Source: Gammaproteobacteria bacterium (GTDB taxonomy: Bacteria > Pseudomonadota > Gammaproteobacteria > DSM-16500). Taken from it: DNA of 64,000 nt. The DNA lies in the NCBI GenBank assembly GCA_021325575.1, contig JAJPGW010000010.1:310001-374000 (forward strand), written 5' to 3'. Shown in pieces: positions 42,540 to 50,913 of the stretch. The position numbers and the translations under genes were made by a program. The notes beneath the pieces are model-generated. The model was given only the letters and a program-made list of their open reading frames with translations, did not search any database and was not told the origin of the DNA. Positions within the stretch are counted from its first letter, which is position 1; each line of letters opens with the position of its first letter.

Positions 42540-44293
42540 TAATTGGAATCCTTTTCGACGGGTAAACGAATAATAAATTCTGTCCCTTTACCAGGTTCGC
42601 TCGTCACAGAAAGTTTGCCGCGATGTTCTTTAATAATATTTTGAGATAAAAACAAGCCTAAACCGGTGCCAAAACCTTCTGCTTTTGTTGTAAAAAAGGG
42701 TTTAAAAAGATTTTCAAGAACTTCTTTTTTCATACCGGGGCCATTGTCTTTGATGGATAATATGATTGAATTATCCTGGTATTTCGTTTTAATTATTATT
42801 TTTCCATCCGGTTTAGAATGTAATGCATGAATCGCATTTATTAAGATATTCATAATAACTTGATTGATTTTACCTGGATGGGCGTTTAAGGATGGAATGT
42901 CACCATATTCTTTAACAATTGAAACATTTCGTTTTATTTCAGAGCTTAATAAATTCAAAGTGGAGTCGATATTTCGATGTAGATCGGTCTTAACCATTTC
43001 AGGCTCATCTGCTCTTGCGTAAGCTGATAAATCGGCGATAATGCCCGCGGTTCGTTTAATGCCTTCATGAGTGGCAGCGATAAGAGTATCATTTTTTTCG
43101 TTTAGCTCATTTATTTCTTTTTTATCATTTTCATTTAGAGCGGATTGACCGAAAAATGTTAGAATTTGCTGAATATTTTTTTGAATGGTTTCGATATTGG
43201 CTGACATGGCATTCAATGGATTTTTAATTTCATGAGCGACACCTGCTGTCAGCAAACCTAATGAAGCCATTTTTTCCGATTGCATTAATCTTGCGTGCGC
43301 TTCTTTTAGGGATTCAAAGGCTTTTAATACATTATTTTTTTGAATTTCTAATTGAGTGTTTGCTTCAGAAAGATCTTTGGTTCGGTCGGAAACACGCTGC
43401 TCCAATTCCTTATTTAATACATGCAGAGCTTTATAAGCTTTTTTACGTTCTCTAAGAATCACATTAATCAGCAGAATAATCAGATAAACAATGCTTACAA
43501 AAATTTGTGTCAAAAGAATTGAAGCGGTCACTGATTCTGATTGAATAACGGTGTGTCCGTAAGCTGAGCCATAAAGACAAATGGATGTGATTAATAATCC
43601 GGTGAGAATAGAATAACGCAATGAAAATTGAAATGCGGCCCAAATAGCGAAGGGTATTAACATAAAAAATAATTGCACTTCAATATTCAGTGTGACATAG
43701 CCTGTGATTAAGATTAAAAGCCAAGTTGCCGCTAATTTTGTCATTTCTGAAAAAGATGTTTTTTCATGCCAATTTTGATACCACGCCATGATGGTGGGTG
43801 TAACTACGACGACACCGACAGCATCTGCGATCCACCAGGTCAGCCAGGAATGTGGAACATCGGCGAGCGAGATATTTCCAGTCAGCAATAAAGAGGAAGT
43901 TCCAATCGTTGCATTAATCCAGCAAGCAGCAAACGATGAAACCAAAATAAAAATCAGCACGCTAAGCGGATTTTTAAAAATATTATAAGAACCGGATAAT
44001 GCTTTTAATGCAATTTTGCCAACATAGGCTTGAAGCGCTCCTCCCAAAGCAGGAAAGCAGGCATAAAAAAAAGCGATGGGGAGAATGGAAAACATATGAA
44101 AATTACTGACATAACATCCGATGAAGATGCCGATTAATGCAATGTTGCCAAAAATCAAAAGGACGGCAAGAGATAACCCTGCGGGCGGCCAAACGGGCGT
44201 CACGAGAGTGCCAGGCGTGAATAGGAATTGGCTGAGGCGCGCCAAAATAATATAGACGATAGCGATGGCAAGAATGATCCCTATTTTTCGCAT
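42539..44293 (-). CDS. MASE1-domain sensor histidine kinase
   Basis: A 584-residue membrane kinase. Residues 1-280 form a MASE1 sensor of about eight helices (TPVWPPAGLSLAVLLIFG near residue 35). A coiled coil (about 285-340) leads to HisKA (GLLTAGVAHEIKNPLNAMSANIE, phospho-His near residue 355) and HATPase (NIL INAIHALHS region, DNGPGM, GFGTGLGLFLSQNI). It probably phosphorylates the receiver-MBL protein encoded next. A good ribosome site (ATAGGAATCC) precedes the ATG. The signal is unknown. Confidence 0.9.
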   Translation of the reverse strand: MRKIGIILAIAIVYIILARLSQFLFTPGTLVTPVWPPAGLSLAVLLIFGNIALIGIFIGCYVSNFHMFSILPIAFFYACFPALGGALQAYVGKIALKALSGSYNIFKNPLSVLIFILVSSFAACWINATIGTSSLLLTGNISLADVPHSWLTWWIADAVGVVVVTPTIMAWYQNWHEKTSFSEMTKLAATWLLILITGYVTLNIEVQLFFMLIPFAIWAAFQFSLRYSILTGLLITSICLYGSAYGHTVIQSESVTASILLTQIFVSIVYLIILLINVILRERKKAYKALHVLNKELEQRVSDRTKDLSEANTQLEIQKNNVLKAFESLKEAHARLMQSEKMASLGLLTAGVAHEIKNPLNAMSANIETIQKNIQQILTFFGQSALNENDKKEINELNEKNDTLIAATHEGIKRTAGIIADLSAYARADEPEMVKTDLHRNIDSTLNLLSSEIKRNVSIVKEYGDIPSLNAHPGKINQVIMNILINAIHALHSKPDGKIIIKTKYQDNSIILSIKDNGPGMKKEVLENLFKPFFTTKAEGFGTGLGLFLSQNIIKEHRGKLSVTSEPGKGTEFIIRLPVEKDSN

Positions 44294-44443
44294 TGGATTC
44301 CTATTTATCTGGCCTATCTATAAATTTTACAACTTTTAGGCCCTTTGTGGCCAAAGATCCGCTTTTTGCCGGCGTTTTCTTTAATCTTGGAAACTTTTTT
44401 GATAATCTGGCCACCTTGAATTTTCATCAAAAGAGGATAAAAA

Positions 44444-45157
44444 ATGTACATTAGAGCATTGATTGGTTCATTGTTGATAGTGGCAGGGCAGGCTTTTGCT
44501 GCAAGCCCAGATTCCACGCTTTTTACACAATATGATCTATGGAAAAACGGTCGAATGCTATGGACGGTTTGTGGGAGCACAGAACACACAGGCGGCTGTT
44601 ATGCATCTGGATTCATCGGCCCATTTGTAACGGTTGGTTCGATGATTGAGGGTTCGCCTTCCGTCAACGGTAACGTAGTGACCCGTGCTATTTATGTCGT
44701 GGATTCAGGAACGACCGTGCCCAAACTTTATGTTTACAAAAAAACCGATACCGTCACACCCGATGATGATCAAGTGACGTTTACGCTAACAGAAACCATT
44801 ACTTTGCCATATTTAGTGGGTGGACAGGATGCAAAAACTTTTATAGCGGCGAATGAAAATTTTCTTTTTATTGGAACCAGCTTAAGTCCTTATGGTGTTG
44901 CTGTTAACAAAAAAGATTTTACGACTAAAGCCCTTGGAGGGTTTGGTTCGGATGAAAAAGTTGCCTCGATTTCAGCAAATAGTTACGGGTATGTCAGTGA
45001 GACTTTTGCAGATGGTTTTTATCTTTATGGGCCGAATGGAGAACCGGAAGGAGATGGTGGTGGCGCTTCTTACCTGACAGGCACAACGCAAGGAATTGTG
45101 CCGGTGGTTGATATTATGAATGCGCAGAAAAGACTTGAATCGCACGTGAAAAAATAA
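44444..45157 (+). CDS. secreted protein of unknown function
   Basis: A 237-residue exported protein with a signal peptide (about residues 1-20, ending AFAAS). The mature part is beta-rich with many Gly and Thr (TVCGSTEHTGGCYASGFIGPFVTVGSM; TETITLPYLVGG) and one Cys pair. It contains a Gly-rich turn (GEPEGDGGGASY) near the end and a basic C-terminus. The ribosome site AGAGGATAAAAA is good. Divergent from the kinase gene. No family recognised. Confidence 0.7.
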   Translation: MYIRALIGSLLIVAGQAFAASPDSTLFTQYDLWKNGRMLWTVCGSTEHTGGCYASGFIGPFVTVGSMIEGSPSVNGNVVTRAIYVVDSGTTVPKLYVYKKTDTVTPDDDQVTFTLTETITLPYLVGGQDAKTFIAANENFLFIGTSLSPYGVAVNKKDFTTKALGGFGSDEKVASISANSYGYVSETFADGFYLYGPNGEPEGDGGGASYLTGTTQGIVPVVDIMNAQKRLESHVKK

Positions 45158-45318
45158 TTAGACATAATTTTTGAGGTCGCAAAATGCGGCCTCAAAACTC
45201 AGCATAATCAAGTATTGATTACATCAAACAGCAGCGGATTTTGGTGTGCGGGTTTCCTGATTTAAATCGTCCAGCTGGCATCATGCTGAATAAATAATGA
45301 ACATTCAAGAGCAATATA

Positions 45319-45337
45319 ACAAAATGTTACAAAATGT
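45319..45337 (+). promoter_or_regulatory. direct repeat, possible ParD-like operator
   Basis: ACAAAATGT occurs at 45319-45327 and 45329-45337, a 10-base period, followed by a TATATAA stretch. It lies about 55 bases before the ParD-like gene. Ribbon-helix-helix proteins bind such repeats; the role is inferred. Confidence 0.45.
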
Positions 45338-45390
45338 AGCATTATATAAGTTTTTGGATTACAATATTGTTTTTTAGGTGAGAAAACCCC

Positions 45391-45603
45391 ATGGGCATCG
45401 TCAAAATATCTGATGAATTACACGAATCCGCCAAACTGATGGCTAAGGCCATGAGTCGCTCAATCAATTCGCAGGCCGAGTATTGGATGCGGATTGGCAA
45501 ATTAGTAGAAGAAAATCCTGCAATTACATACAAAGAAGTTTTAGAAATTTTAATTAAAGAAGCCGCTTCCGGAAAAATGGACTATGTTAGTGAAAACGCC
45601 TGA
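45391..45603 (+). CDS. ParD-like antitoxin family protein
   Basis: A 70-residue protein of the ParD-like family: VKISDELHESAKLMAKAMSRSINSQAEYWMRIGKL, a ribbon-helix-helix followed by helices. No toxin gene accompanies it; instead its end overlaps the map gene by 20 bases. The same ParD-like/map pairing is known in other proteobacteria, so it probably regulates map rather than serving as a true antitoxin. Ribosome site TAGGTGAG precedes the ATG. Confidence 0.82.
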   Translation: MGIVKISDELHESAKLMAKAMSRSINSQAEYWMRIGKLVEENPAITYKEVLEILIKEAASGKMDYVSENA

Positions 45604-46348
45604 TGAAATTGAAAAAATGCGAGTCGCAGGGCGTTTAGCGGCATCCGTTTTAGAGATGATTGGTCCTTACGTTGTGGCGGGTGTTACAACAGGCGAACTA
45701 GAACGAATTTGCAGAAAATACATTATCGAAGAATTGGATGCGATTCCTTCAACTTTAAATCACAAAGGTTTTCCTGCTTGCATTTGCACTTCTCTCAATC
45801 ATGTTGTTTGTCATGGCATTCCAGCGGATGATAAAAAATTAAAAGAGGGTGATATTCTGAATATTGATGTCACCGTTAGAAAAGACGGTTTTGTCGGCGA
45901 TACCAGTAAAATGTTTCTCATCGGTGAAGTAAAACCCTTCGCAAAAAAATTAGTGAATGTCACACAAGAATGTATGTACAAAGCAATTGCCATTGTTCGT
46001 CCAGGAATTCGGTTGGGTGATATTGGCAATGTGATTCAACAGCATGCCGAATCAAATCGTTTTTCAGTAGTCAGAGAATTTGGTGGCCACGGTATTGGTC
46101 GAGAAATGTGGGAAGATCCGCATGTGCCGCATTTTGGTAAACCAAATACGGGAATGGAATTGCAATCGGGAATGACTTTTACGATTGAACCTATGATTAA
46201 TCTCGGACAAAAAGAAATTCGTTTATTGGGAGATGGTTGGACTGTGGTGACTAAAGATCATAAATTATCGGCGCAATGGGAGCATACGATTTTGGTTACT
46301 GAAAAAGGACATGAAGTTTTGACGGCGAGAGGTGAAGAAATTTTCTAA
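45584..46348 (+). CDS. map: methionine aminopeptidase type I
   Basis: A 254-residue cytosolic metalloenzyme that removes the initiator Met from new proteins. The metal ligands are in place: DVTVRKDGFVGDTSKMF (two Asp), GGHGIGREMWEDPHVPHF (His), TIEPMINLG (Glu) and QWEHTILV (Glu). Length is normal for type Ia. It overlaps the ParD-like gene and ends in GEEIF. A near-copy of its 3' end recurs at 47043. rpsB is not adjacent, so this may be a second map gene in the genome. Confidence 0.95.
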   Translation: MLVKTPDEIEKMRVAGRLAASVLEMIGPYVVAGVTTGELERICRKYIIEELDAIPSTLNHKGFPACICTSLNHVVCHGIPADDKKLKEGDILNIDVTVRKDGFVGDTSKMFLIGEVKPFAKKLVNVTQECMYKAIAIVRPGIRLGDIGNVIQQHAESNRFSVVREFGGHGIGREMWEDPHVPHFGKPNTGMELQSGMTFTIEPMINLGQKEIRLLGDGWTVVTKDHKLSAQWEHTILVTEKGHEVLTARGEEIF

Positions 46349-46361
46349 CAGTTTGCAAATC
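46338..46361. repeat. 3' end of map, left copy of a 24-base duplication
   Basis: A 24-base stretch containing the map stop codon recurs at 47043-47066 with a single mismatch (G to A). The two copies flank the 168-residue gene at 46410-46916 and an inverted repeat, suggesting insertion or duplication at this site. Confidence 0.65.
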
Positions 46362-46409
46362 TCTCTGAAGAGATGCGACCCTGTTCACCCTGTAGATTTA
46401 CACCATCGA

Positions 46410-46916
46410 TTATCTCGAACCAGAAGAATGGCGACTTGAAGCTAAATGAGACGATCTGACCTGTTGACCTTCTTCAACTTGTGATGCTTCGTTTTGTTGA
46501 ATGATACTCAAGGGGGGAACTTTGAATTTCTGTGCAAGTAAGTTTTCACGTAATGTCATATAAAATTGTTCACCATCAAATTTCATCTGATCAAGACAGA
46601 CCAGCAATTTAAATGCCAAAAGATCTTTTGCTTTTGCAGGCTCTTTTAATTCATCTATGGCTGTGTGAGCAACGTCTCGAATGATTTGTAAAGTTTCAAA
46701 ATAGTTAGTGTCTTTGGCTTCTTTATTGATAACATCTGGGTGAAATTCTTCAATATCTTTTTTGATTTGGTTTAATACCTCTTTGAGATTTTTGGCAGAA
46801 CTTAAGCTCTGTTCAATGCATTGCAAAATCAGCCTAAGACTATCAATACACTCAACTTTTGAGATTTTTGATGTATGTTGCTGACTTTTACCAAAAAATT
46901 TGCGATCAGATGCCAT
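46410..46916 (-). CDS. hypothetical helical protein between duplicated map ends
   Basis: A 168-residue soluble protein, mostly helical (VECIDSLRLILQCIEQSLSSAKNLKEVLNQIKKDIEEFHPDV; ELKEPAKAKDLLAFKLLVCLDQMKFDG), with a disordered Ser/His/Arg tail (SSHLASSRHSSGSR). No signal peptide, no family recognised. The ATG at 46916 has GAGAGGTACCTT upstream; an in-frame TTG six codons earlier is less likely. The tail composition and isolation suggest a small effector, unproven. Confidence 0.6.
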   Translation of the reverse strand: MASDRKFFGKSQQHTSKISKVECIDSLRLILQCIEQSLSSAKNLKEVLNQIKKDIEEFHPDVINKEAKDTNYFETLQIIRDVAHTAIDELKEPAKAKDLLAFKLLVCLDQMKFDGEQFYMTLRENLLAQKFKVPPLSIIQQNEASQVEEGQQVRSSHLASSRHSSGSR

Positions 46917-47042
46917 AAGGTACCTCTCTTCCAATCATTATAGTAAAAATTTAGTGATAAAAAAGGGGGCAAATCCGGCTATTGGCTAAAAACCATTTAC
47001 CGGATCCGACCCCTACGGTCACATACGGCGAGAGAGATGAGA

Positions 47043-47066
47043 AAATTTTCTAACAGTTTACAAATC
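47043..47066. repeat. right copy of the map 3' duplication
   Basis: Matches 46338-46361 at 23 of 24 positions. The surrounding 46917-47189 has no gene; it also holds an imperfect ATCCGG/CCGGAT palindrome (about 46975-47015). Confidence 0.6.
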
Positions 47067-47189
47067 GCTTGGGCCACTGATTTCAATTAGCTAAACTTAG
47101 CTTCCTTCTGTTTTTCTGCTTATCAAAAAGTATCTTGCTTACCAAAAATTTTAAAACAATATTGGTTGACTAATACATTATATTATACT

Positions 47190-47204
47190 ACTATTAATAA
47201 TAGT
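47190..47204. promoter_or_regulatory. 15-base palindrome, likely antitoxin operator
   Basis: ACTATTAATAATAGT is a perfect seven-base inverted repeat around one base. It sits 12 bases before the toxin remnant and includes a TATTATACT-like -10 region just upstream. The HTH antitoxin encoded downstream is the probable binder. Confidence 0.55.
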
Positions 47205-47215
47205 AAGGATCGGCT

Positions 47216-47380
47216 ATGGCACCCCTGTGGAAAGTTGAATATTGGGTTGACTCGATGGGTCATTATAAAATAATTATTTTATTTAATGCAGGTGATAAAG
47301 GGACACAAACAAAAGATATTGAACTTGCGCGGCAACGACTTTATCAGCTGAAACCTTCATATTCTGAGGTGGTAATATGA
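47216..47380 (+). pseudogene. truncated RelE/HigB-type toxin
   Basis: A 54-residue frame whose second half (HYKIIILFNAGDKGTQTKDIELARQRLYQLK) matches the C-terminal part of HigB/RelE toxins, where LLxGFxKKTQKTPxxEIxxAxxR is usual. The first half of a normal 100-110 residue toxin, with the catalytic core strands, is missing. It overlaps the antitoxin start (ATATGA). Probably a dead toxin kept only as an upstream frame of the antitoxin gene. Confidence 0.6.
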
Positions 47381-47685
47381 AAACAAAAAATTTTAACGCA
47401 TATCTCGAGAAACGTTTAAATAAATCTGAAATTGCTGAGATAGAAAAATCCGCAAAACTTGAAATGGAATTTTTGCAATCGTTACAAGCCGACATTTCTA
47501 AAGCAGTGGCAAGATATATGATGGTTGAAAAAATCGGTTTTAATGAACTTGTTCGCCGACTCAATATTAGTCCAACACAGGTATCAAAAATGCAAAGTGG
47601 AAGCGCCAACTTGACCTTGGCTTCTATCGCACATTTATTTGCATTGTTGAAAATGCGACCGAGGTTGGTGATTAAAGAAAATTAA
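47377..47685 (+). CDS. HTH (Xre/HigA-type) antitoxin
   Basis: A 102-residue protein with a helical N-terminus and a helix-turn-helix near residues 52-85 (FNELVRRLNISPTQVSKMQSGSANLTLASIAHLFALL). The layout matches HigA-like antitoxins of tandem HigB-HigA modules. The cognate toxin just upstream is truncated. It probably autoregulates through the palindrome at 47190. Confidence 0.82.
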   Translation: MKTKNFNAYLEKRLNKSEIAEIEKSAKLEMEFLQSLQADISKAVARYMMVEKIGFNELVRRLNISPTQVSKMQSGSANLTLASIAHLFALLKMRPRLVIKEN

Positions 47686-47704
47686 AAAAATGGGAGTATT
47701 AAAT

Positions 47705-48430
47705 ATGAAAATACATATCATAATGCACGAAAGTTTTGAAAGTCCGGCGGCAATCGAAGAGTGGGGTTGCAGTAAAAATCATGAAATCAGTTATACAAGG
47801 CTTTATCGTGGAGATGCATTGCCAAACGATGCCAAAGGTTTTGATTTTCTAGTGATCATGGGCGGTCCGCAATCTCCTGCTACTACGATCGAAGAATGTT
47901 CGCATTTTAATGCGAAGGCGGAGATAAAGTTAATTGCACAGGCTGTGAAAGCAGAAAAGCTTGTGTTAGGGGTTTGTCTGGGAGCTCAGCTAATAGGCGA
48001 AGCGCTTGGGGCAAAGTTCGATCATAGTCCGCATAGAGAAATTGGCGTATTTGAAGTAAATTTAACGCCTGAGGCAAAGGATGATCCGATATTTTCTAAA
48101 TTTCCCAAATCTTTTTTGGTAGGGCATTGGCATGGAGATATGCCAGGACTGACACAAGAATCAACCTTGCTTGCTTATAGCCAAGGCTGTCCACGACAAA
48201 TTGTGAGATATACACCTAAAGTATATGGATTTCAATGTCACTTTGAATTTACAAAAAAAGCAATTGAAGACATGATTCAAAATTGTGGTCATGAGCTCGA
48301 GGCTGGAAAAAATGCGTCTTATATACAAAGTGCGGAAGTATTGCGGGAGCAAGATTATCAAGGCATTAACCAGCTTCTTTATAATTTTCTGAATTGTTTA
48401 GAAGAAGCTTGTAAAATTTCCTATGCATAA
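47705..48430 (+). CDS. class I glutamine amidotransferase-like protein
   Basis: A 241-residue protein of the GMP-synthase-type amidotransferase family. The nucleophile Cys lies in LGVCLGAQLIGEALG (about residue 87) and the His-Glu pair in GFQCHFEFTKKAIEDM (about residue 181). FLVIMGGPQSP near residue 50 forms the oxyanion region. No synthetase domain is attached, as in many stand-alone members whose substrate is unknown. The start at 47705 has GGGAG upstream. Confidence 0.88.
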   Translation: MKIHIIMHESFESPAAIEEWGCSKNHEISYTRLYRGDALPNDAKGFDFLVIMGGPQSPATTIEECSHFNAKAEIKLIAQAVKAEKLVLGVCLGAQLIGEALGAKFDHSPHREIGVFEVNLTPEAKDDPIFSKFPKSFLVGHWHGDMPGLTQESTLLAYSQGCPRQIVRYTPKVYGFQCHFEFTKKAIEDMIQNCGHELEAGKNASYIQSAEVLREQDYQGINQLLYNFLNCLEEACKISYA

Positions 48431-48474
48431 TTAAAGAAATAAAGAGTAAGGGTCCATATAGGAACCGTATTTTT

Positions 48475-49515
48475 CTATTCTTTTAATTTCTCAACATTGA
48501 GCCAATTTTCGCGTTGGTTTGATCCATTCCCACCGGCGGGAACTATAGGGGAATTTTCGAAAAAATCATCTACGCATTTTTTAAAACTTGAGAAATCAAA
48601 ACAATAATTAATCGCTTCGCAAAACTCAGTTTTATTTGGTAATTTCCGGGCATAATATTTAGCAAATTTACGTGATTGTAGTATCGCTAATTTCTCATGA
48701 TTCAATAAATCTATGAGTTGTAGAACATGTTCAATAAACATTTTTCCAATTTCTTCAAGTGAAGGAGCTTCAAATTTTTCGTCTGCCAATTCAGAAATTA
48801 ATTTTCGAATTAACCAGGGTTGGCCCACTCCCGCTCGTCCAATCATCACGCCAGCGCAACCTGTCGCTAACATTTTTTGTAATGAACCCACGCAACTAAT
48901 ATCACCATTGCCAATCACCGGAATAGAGAGTGCTTCAACAAAAAATTGAATTTCATCATGTCGACAAGGCGTTTCATATTGTTCTGTCCAATGCCTGCCA
49001 TGCACCACTAAAAAATCAGCGCCCGCATCGCTGACTACTTTTGCAATTTCAGAATTAAATTTTTCATCGCTATTCCCTTGCACGCGAATTTTAATTGAGA
49101 CAGGAAGATGAGTATTTTGTTTCATGGCGTAAATTAATTGATATAATTTTTTTGGATCTGTTAACAAGCTGGATCCTGCGCCTTTACGACGAATTTTGTT
49201 GACCGGACAACCGCAATTTAAATCAATTAAATCAGCGCCGAGTTCAGTCACATGTTTGGTAGCTTCGGCTAATTCTTTTGGATGATCGGTGGATAATTGA
49301 AAACAAACGGGTCCTTCTTTTGGGTCAATATACGTGAAACGTTTTTGAGGTTGATGAAGCAGAGTATTGCAAGAAATCATTTCTGTGCATGAAAAAGCGG
49401 GGCGACTATATTGCCAAGTCAGCTTTCGAAATGGCGAGCAGCTCACTCCCGCAAGCGGACCTTGAATTATATTGATTGGAAATGTTTTGTTTCCTAGGTG
49501 GAGTGGTTTGATCAT
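48475..49515 (-). CDS. tRNA dihydrouridine synthase (Dus family)
   Basis: A 346-residue FMN enzyme that reduces uridine in tRNA. Signatures: QGPLAGVSCSPFRKL near the start, ADLIDLNCGCPVNKIRRKGAGSSLL around residue 95-118 with the catalytic Cys, SIKIRVQG, VVHGRHWTEQY, and IGNGDI with GVMIGRAGVGQPWL. DusB is the closest type by these motifs, but the subtype is not certain. A 26-base inverted repeat lies just upstream of its start. Confidence 0.9.
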   Translation of the reverse strand: MIKPLHLGNKTFPINIIQGPLAGVSCSPFRKLTWQYSRPAFSCTEMISCNTLLHQPQKRFTYIDPKEGPVCFQLSTDHPKELAEATKHVTELGADLIDLNCGCPVNKIRRKGAGSSLLTDPKKLYQLIYAMKQNTHLPVSIKIRVQGNSDEKFNSEIAKVVSDAGADFLVVHGRHWTEQYETPCRHDEIQFFVEALSIPVIGNGDISCVGSLQKMLATGCAGVMIGRAGVGQPWLIRKLISELADEKFEAPSLEEIGKMFIEHVLQLIDLLNHEKLAILQSRKFAKYYARKLPNKTEFCEAINYCFDFSSFKKCVDDFFENSPIVPAGGNGSNQRENWLNVEKLKE

Positions 49516-49546
49516 GGGCGGTATTGTACCATTGAGAGTGAAAAAT

Positions 49547-49618
49547 GGGTCGCATCTCTTCAGCCCGCAGGTTGGTTCTTATCTTAATAAAGACCTGCGG
49601 GCTGAAGAGATGCGACCC
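49547..49618. repeat. perfect 26-base inverted repeat
   Basis: Arms 49547-49572 and 49593-49618 are exact reverse complements, with a 20-base loop. The right arm plus a few bases (24 identical bases) recurs at 46365-46388 downstream of map, so this is a dispersed element. It lies between the dus and secreted-protein genes. Confidence 0.88.
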
Positions 49619-49635
49619 TGTTCTGTTCACGCTCT

Positions 49636-50064
49636 TTATTTCTGAGCAGCAAAAGGAACAATTTCAAATGCCTTAGAAAAAGGATCATATATGAACTGAT
49701 AGCCTTTACCATCGATCCATAATTCTGAAGCAGGGCTAGGATAATATTGACATGTATTCCAGCCTTCTGCGCAGTAAATCAAAATAGTGTTATTGGGATT
49801 GGGTTTATCTCCCGCGTAGCCATAAAACGAACTAGGTTTATCAGCTAAGACAGTACTACCCACAAAAATAGAATTCGTCATATTGGCTGGGAGTGTATCA
49901 GCCGCCAAGGTAAAAGAAGGATTTTCATTATAGTTACTTACAAACAATTTAAACGGTTCCGGAGATTCATTCTGAACATAAAATTGGATTGCGACCGGAT
50001 CTGCATGTCCCAAAGAAAAATTTCCGCATAAAACAATAGAAAATAAAATACGAAAAAGTTTCAT
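49636..50064 (-). CDS. secreted protein of unknown function, second of pair
   Basis: A 142-residue exported protein with a signal peptide (about residues 1-22, ending LGHA) and a beta-rich mature part (VAIQFYVQNESPEPFKLFVSN; SELWIDGKGYQFIYDPFSKAFEIV). Two Cys in CAEGWNTC may pair. The start at 50064 follows the stop of the previous gene by one base (TAATATG), so the two are co-translated. An in-frame start at 50094 would overlap that gene. No family recognised. Confidence 0.65.
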   Translation of the reverse strand: MKLFRILFSIVLCGNFSLGHADPVAIQFYVQNESPEPFKLFVSNYNENPSFTLAADTLPANMTNSIFVGSTVLADKPSSFYGYAGDKPNPNNTILIYCAEGWNTCQYYPSPASELWIDGKGYQFIYDPFSKAFEIVPFAAQK

Positions 50065-50065
50065 A

Positions 50066-50542
50066 TTATTTCTCACTTTTCTGATTAATATCAAATGGTA
50101 AATGTGTATAGGGGCAATTAGCCGAATTTAATGAAAAACACGAGTACCAATCCCGCGGATCATCAGGATCGCTCTTATATTTCCAATTTAAATTGCTTAT
50201 GTCACCTTCAATCAGTTGAATATTATTGCCAAACCAAACCGATCCGCTGCCATCACAATTTTCTGGTTGAGTGCAGTATTGATATAAGAGATAAGCTTGC
50301 TGAATTTCTCCCACTCCAAGCGTTTTACCAGAAGTAAAATAATAAGTTTGCGTACCTTTTACATTTCCAGCCCAACTAGCAATAAAAAAATAAGTTCCGA
50401 AATCATTGGGAAGAGTACAATTTAATCTGCTGTCCGTCGATTTGCATTGAATCTGCTGAGGGGGAGTATGCGATTGCTCGGCAAAGAGATTGGTATTAAA
50501 GGCTAAAAACATTATTCCGCATAAAACAGTTTGCTTATTCAT
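50066..50542 (-). CDS. secreted protein, possibly DUF3757 family
   Basis: A 158-residue exported protein with a signal peptide (about residues 1-22, ending NLFAE). The mature domain has six Cys (IQCKS, LNCTL, QYCTQPENC, YSCFS, NCPYT) and aromatic motifs FFIASWAGNVKGTQTYYFTSG and GSVWFGNNIQL, a beta-sandwich look that recalls DUF3757 proteins of Legionella-like bacteria; this family call is tentative. The ribosome site CAGGAATAAGC is good. First gene of a two-gene unit. Confidence 0.65.
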   Translation of the reverse strand: MNKQTVLCGIMFLAFNTNLFAEQSHTPPQQIQCKSTDSRLNCTLPNDFGTYFFIASWAGNVKGTQTYYFTSGKTLGVGEIQQAYLLYQYCTQPENCDGSGSVWFGNNIQLIEGDISNLNWKYKSDPDDPRDWYSCFSLNSANCPYTHLPFDINQKSEK

Positions 50543-50724
50543 GCTTATTCCTGAGGCGCGTTAAAAATGATCATTTAATTGCGAATTTTTGCCATTTTAA
50601 ATTGTTATGGATAATATTTCAACAGATCTGAGAGGTGCATTTATCTTAAGAGACAAGGTTTTCTACATGGGTTCTACATGGATTTTTTGAAAATTTGGCA
50701 GGCTTTCGTTAGCTCTTGATTTCA

Positions 50725-50770
50725 TGGTGGCCGAAAGGGAATCAAACCACCGACACAGGAGAATTTCAGT
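50725..50770 (-). other. degenerate tRNA-Phe 3' half (possible att scar)
   Basis: On the minus strand this reads like the 3' half of tRNA-Phe: CTGAAATT (anticodon GAA region), CCTGTGTCGGTGG, then a decayed T-arm and TCGGCCACCA with an encoded CCA. The T-stem no longer pairs and the 5' half is absent. It lies in the 371-base gene-free gap 50543-50913, which also has a GTTCTACATGG tandem and TCCCGCA repeats near 50820-50838. Phages and islands often leave such fragments when they integrate in tRNA genes. Confidence 0.55.
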
Positions 50771-50913
50771 TGGTACGGTCACTCACTATATCGCAAAAAG
50801 ACGCAATGTTTAGCTCAGTCCCGCAAAAGTCCCGCAGGGAAAGGTAGGGGATTGCTGTTCATTTTTTTGAAAGTAAGTTAAAATTGGCGCAAATTTTATA
50901 TAGGTTCACAACA

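Noticed and set aside
45169..45197. Terminator after the secreted protein gene at 44444
   Set aside because: A TTTTGAGG/CCTCAAAA hairpin exists but has no following T-tract, so termination is not supported.
45391..46348. ParD-like/map pair as a true toxin-antitoxin system
   Set aside because: The partner is an intact methionine aminopeptidase with all metal ligands; no ParE-like toxin is present.
50725..50770. Functional tRNA-Phe gene
   Set aside because: No 5' half or D-arm is present and the T-stem does not pair, so it is only a remnant.
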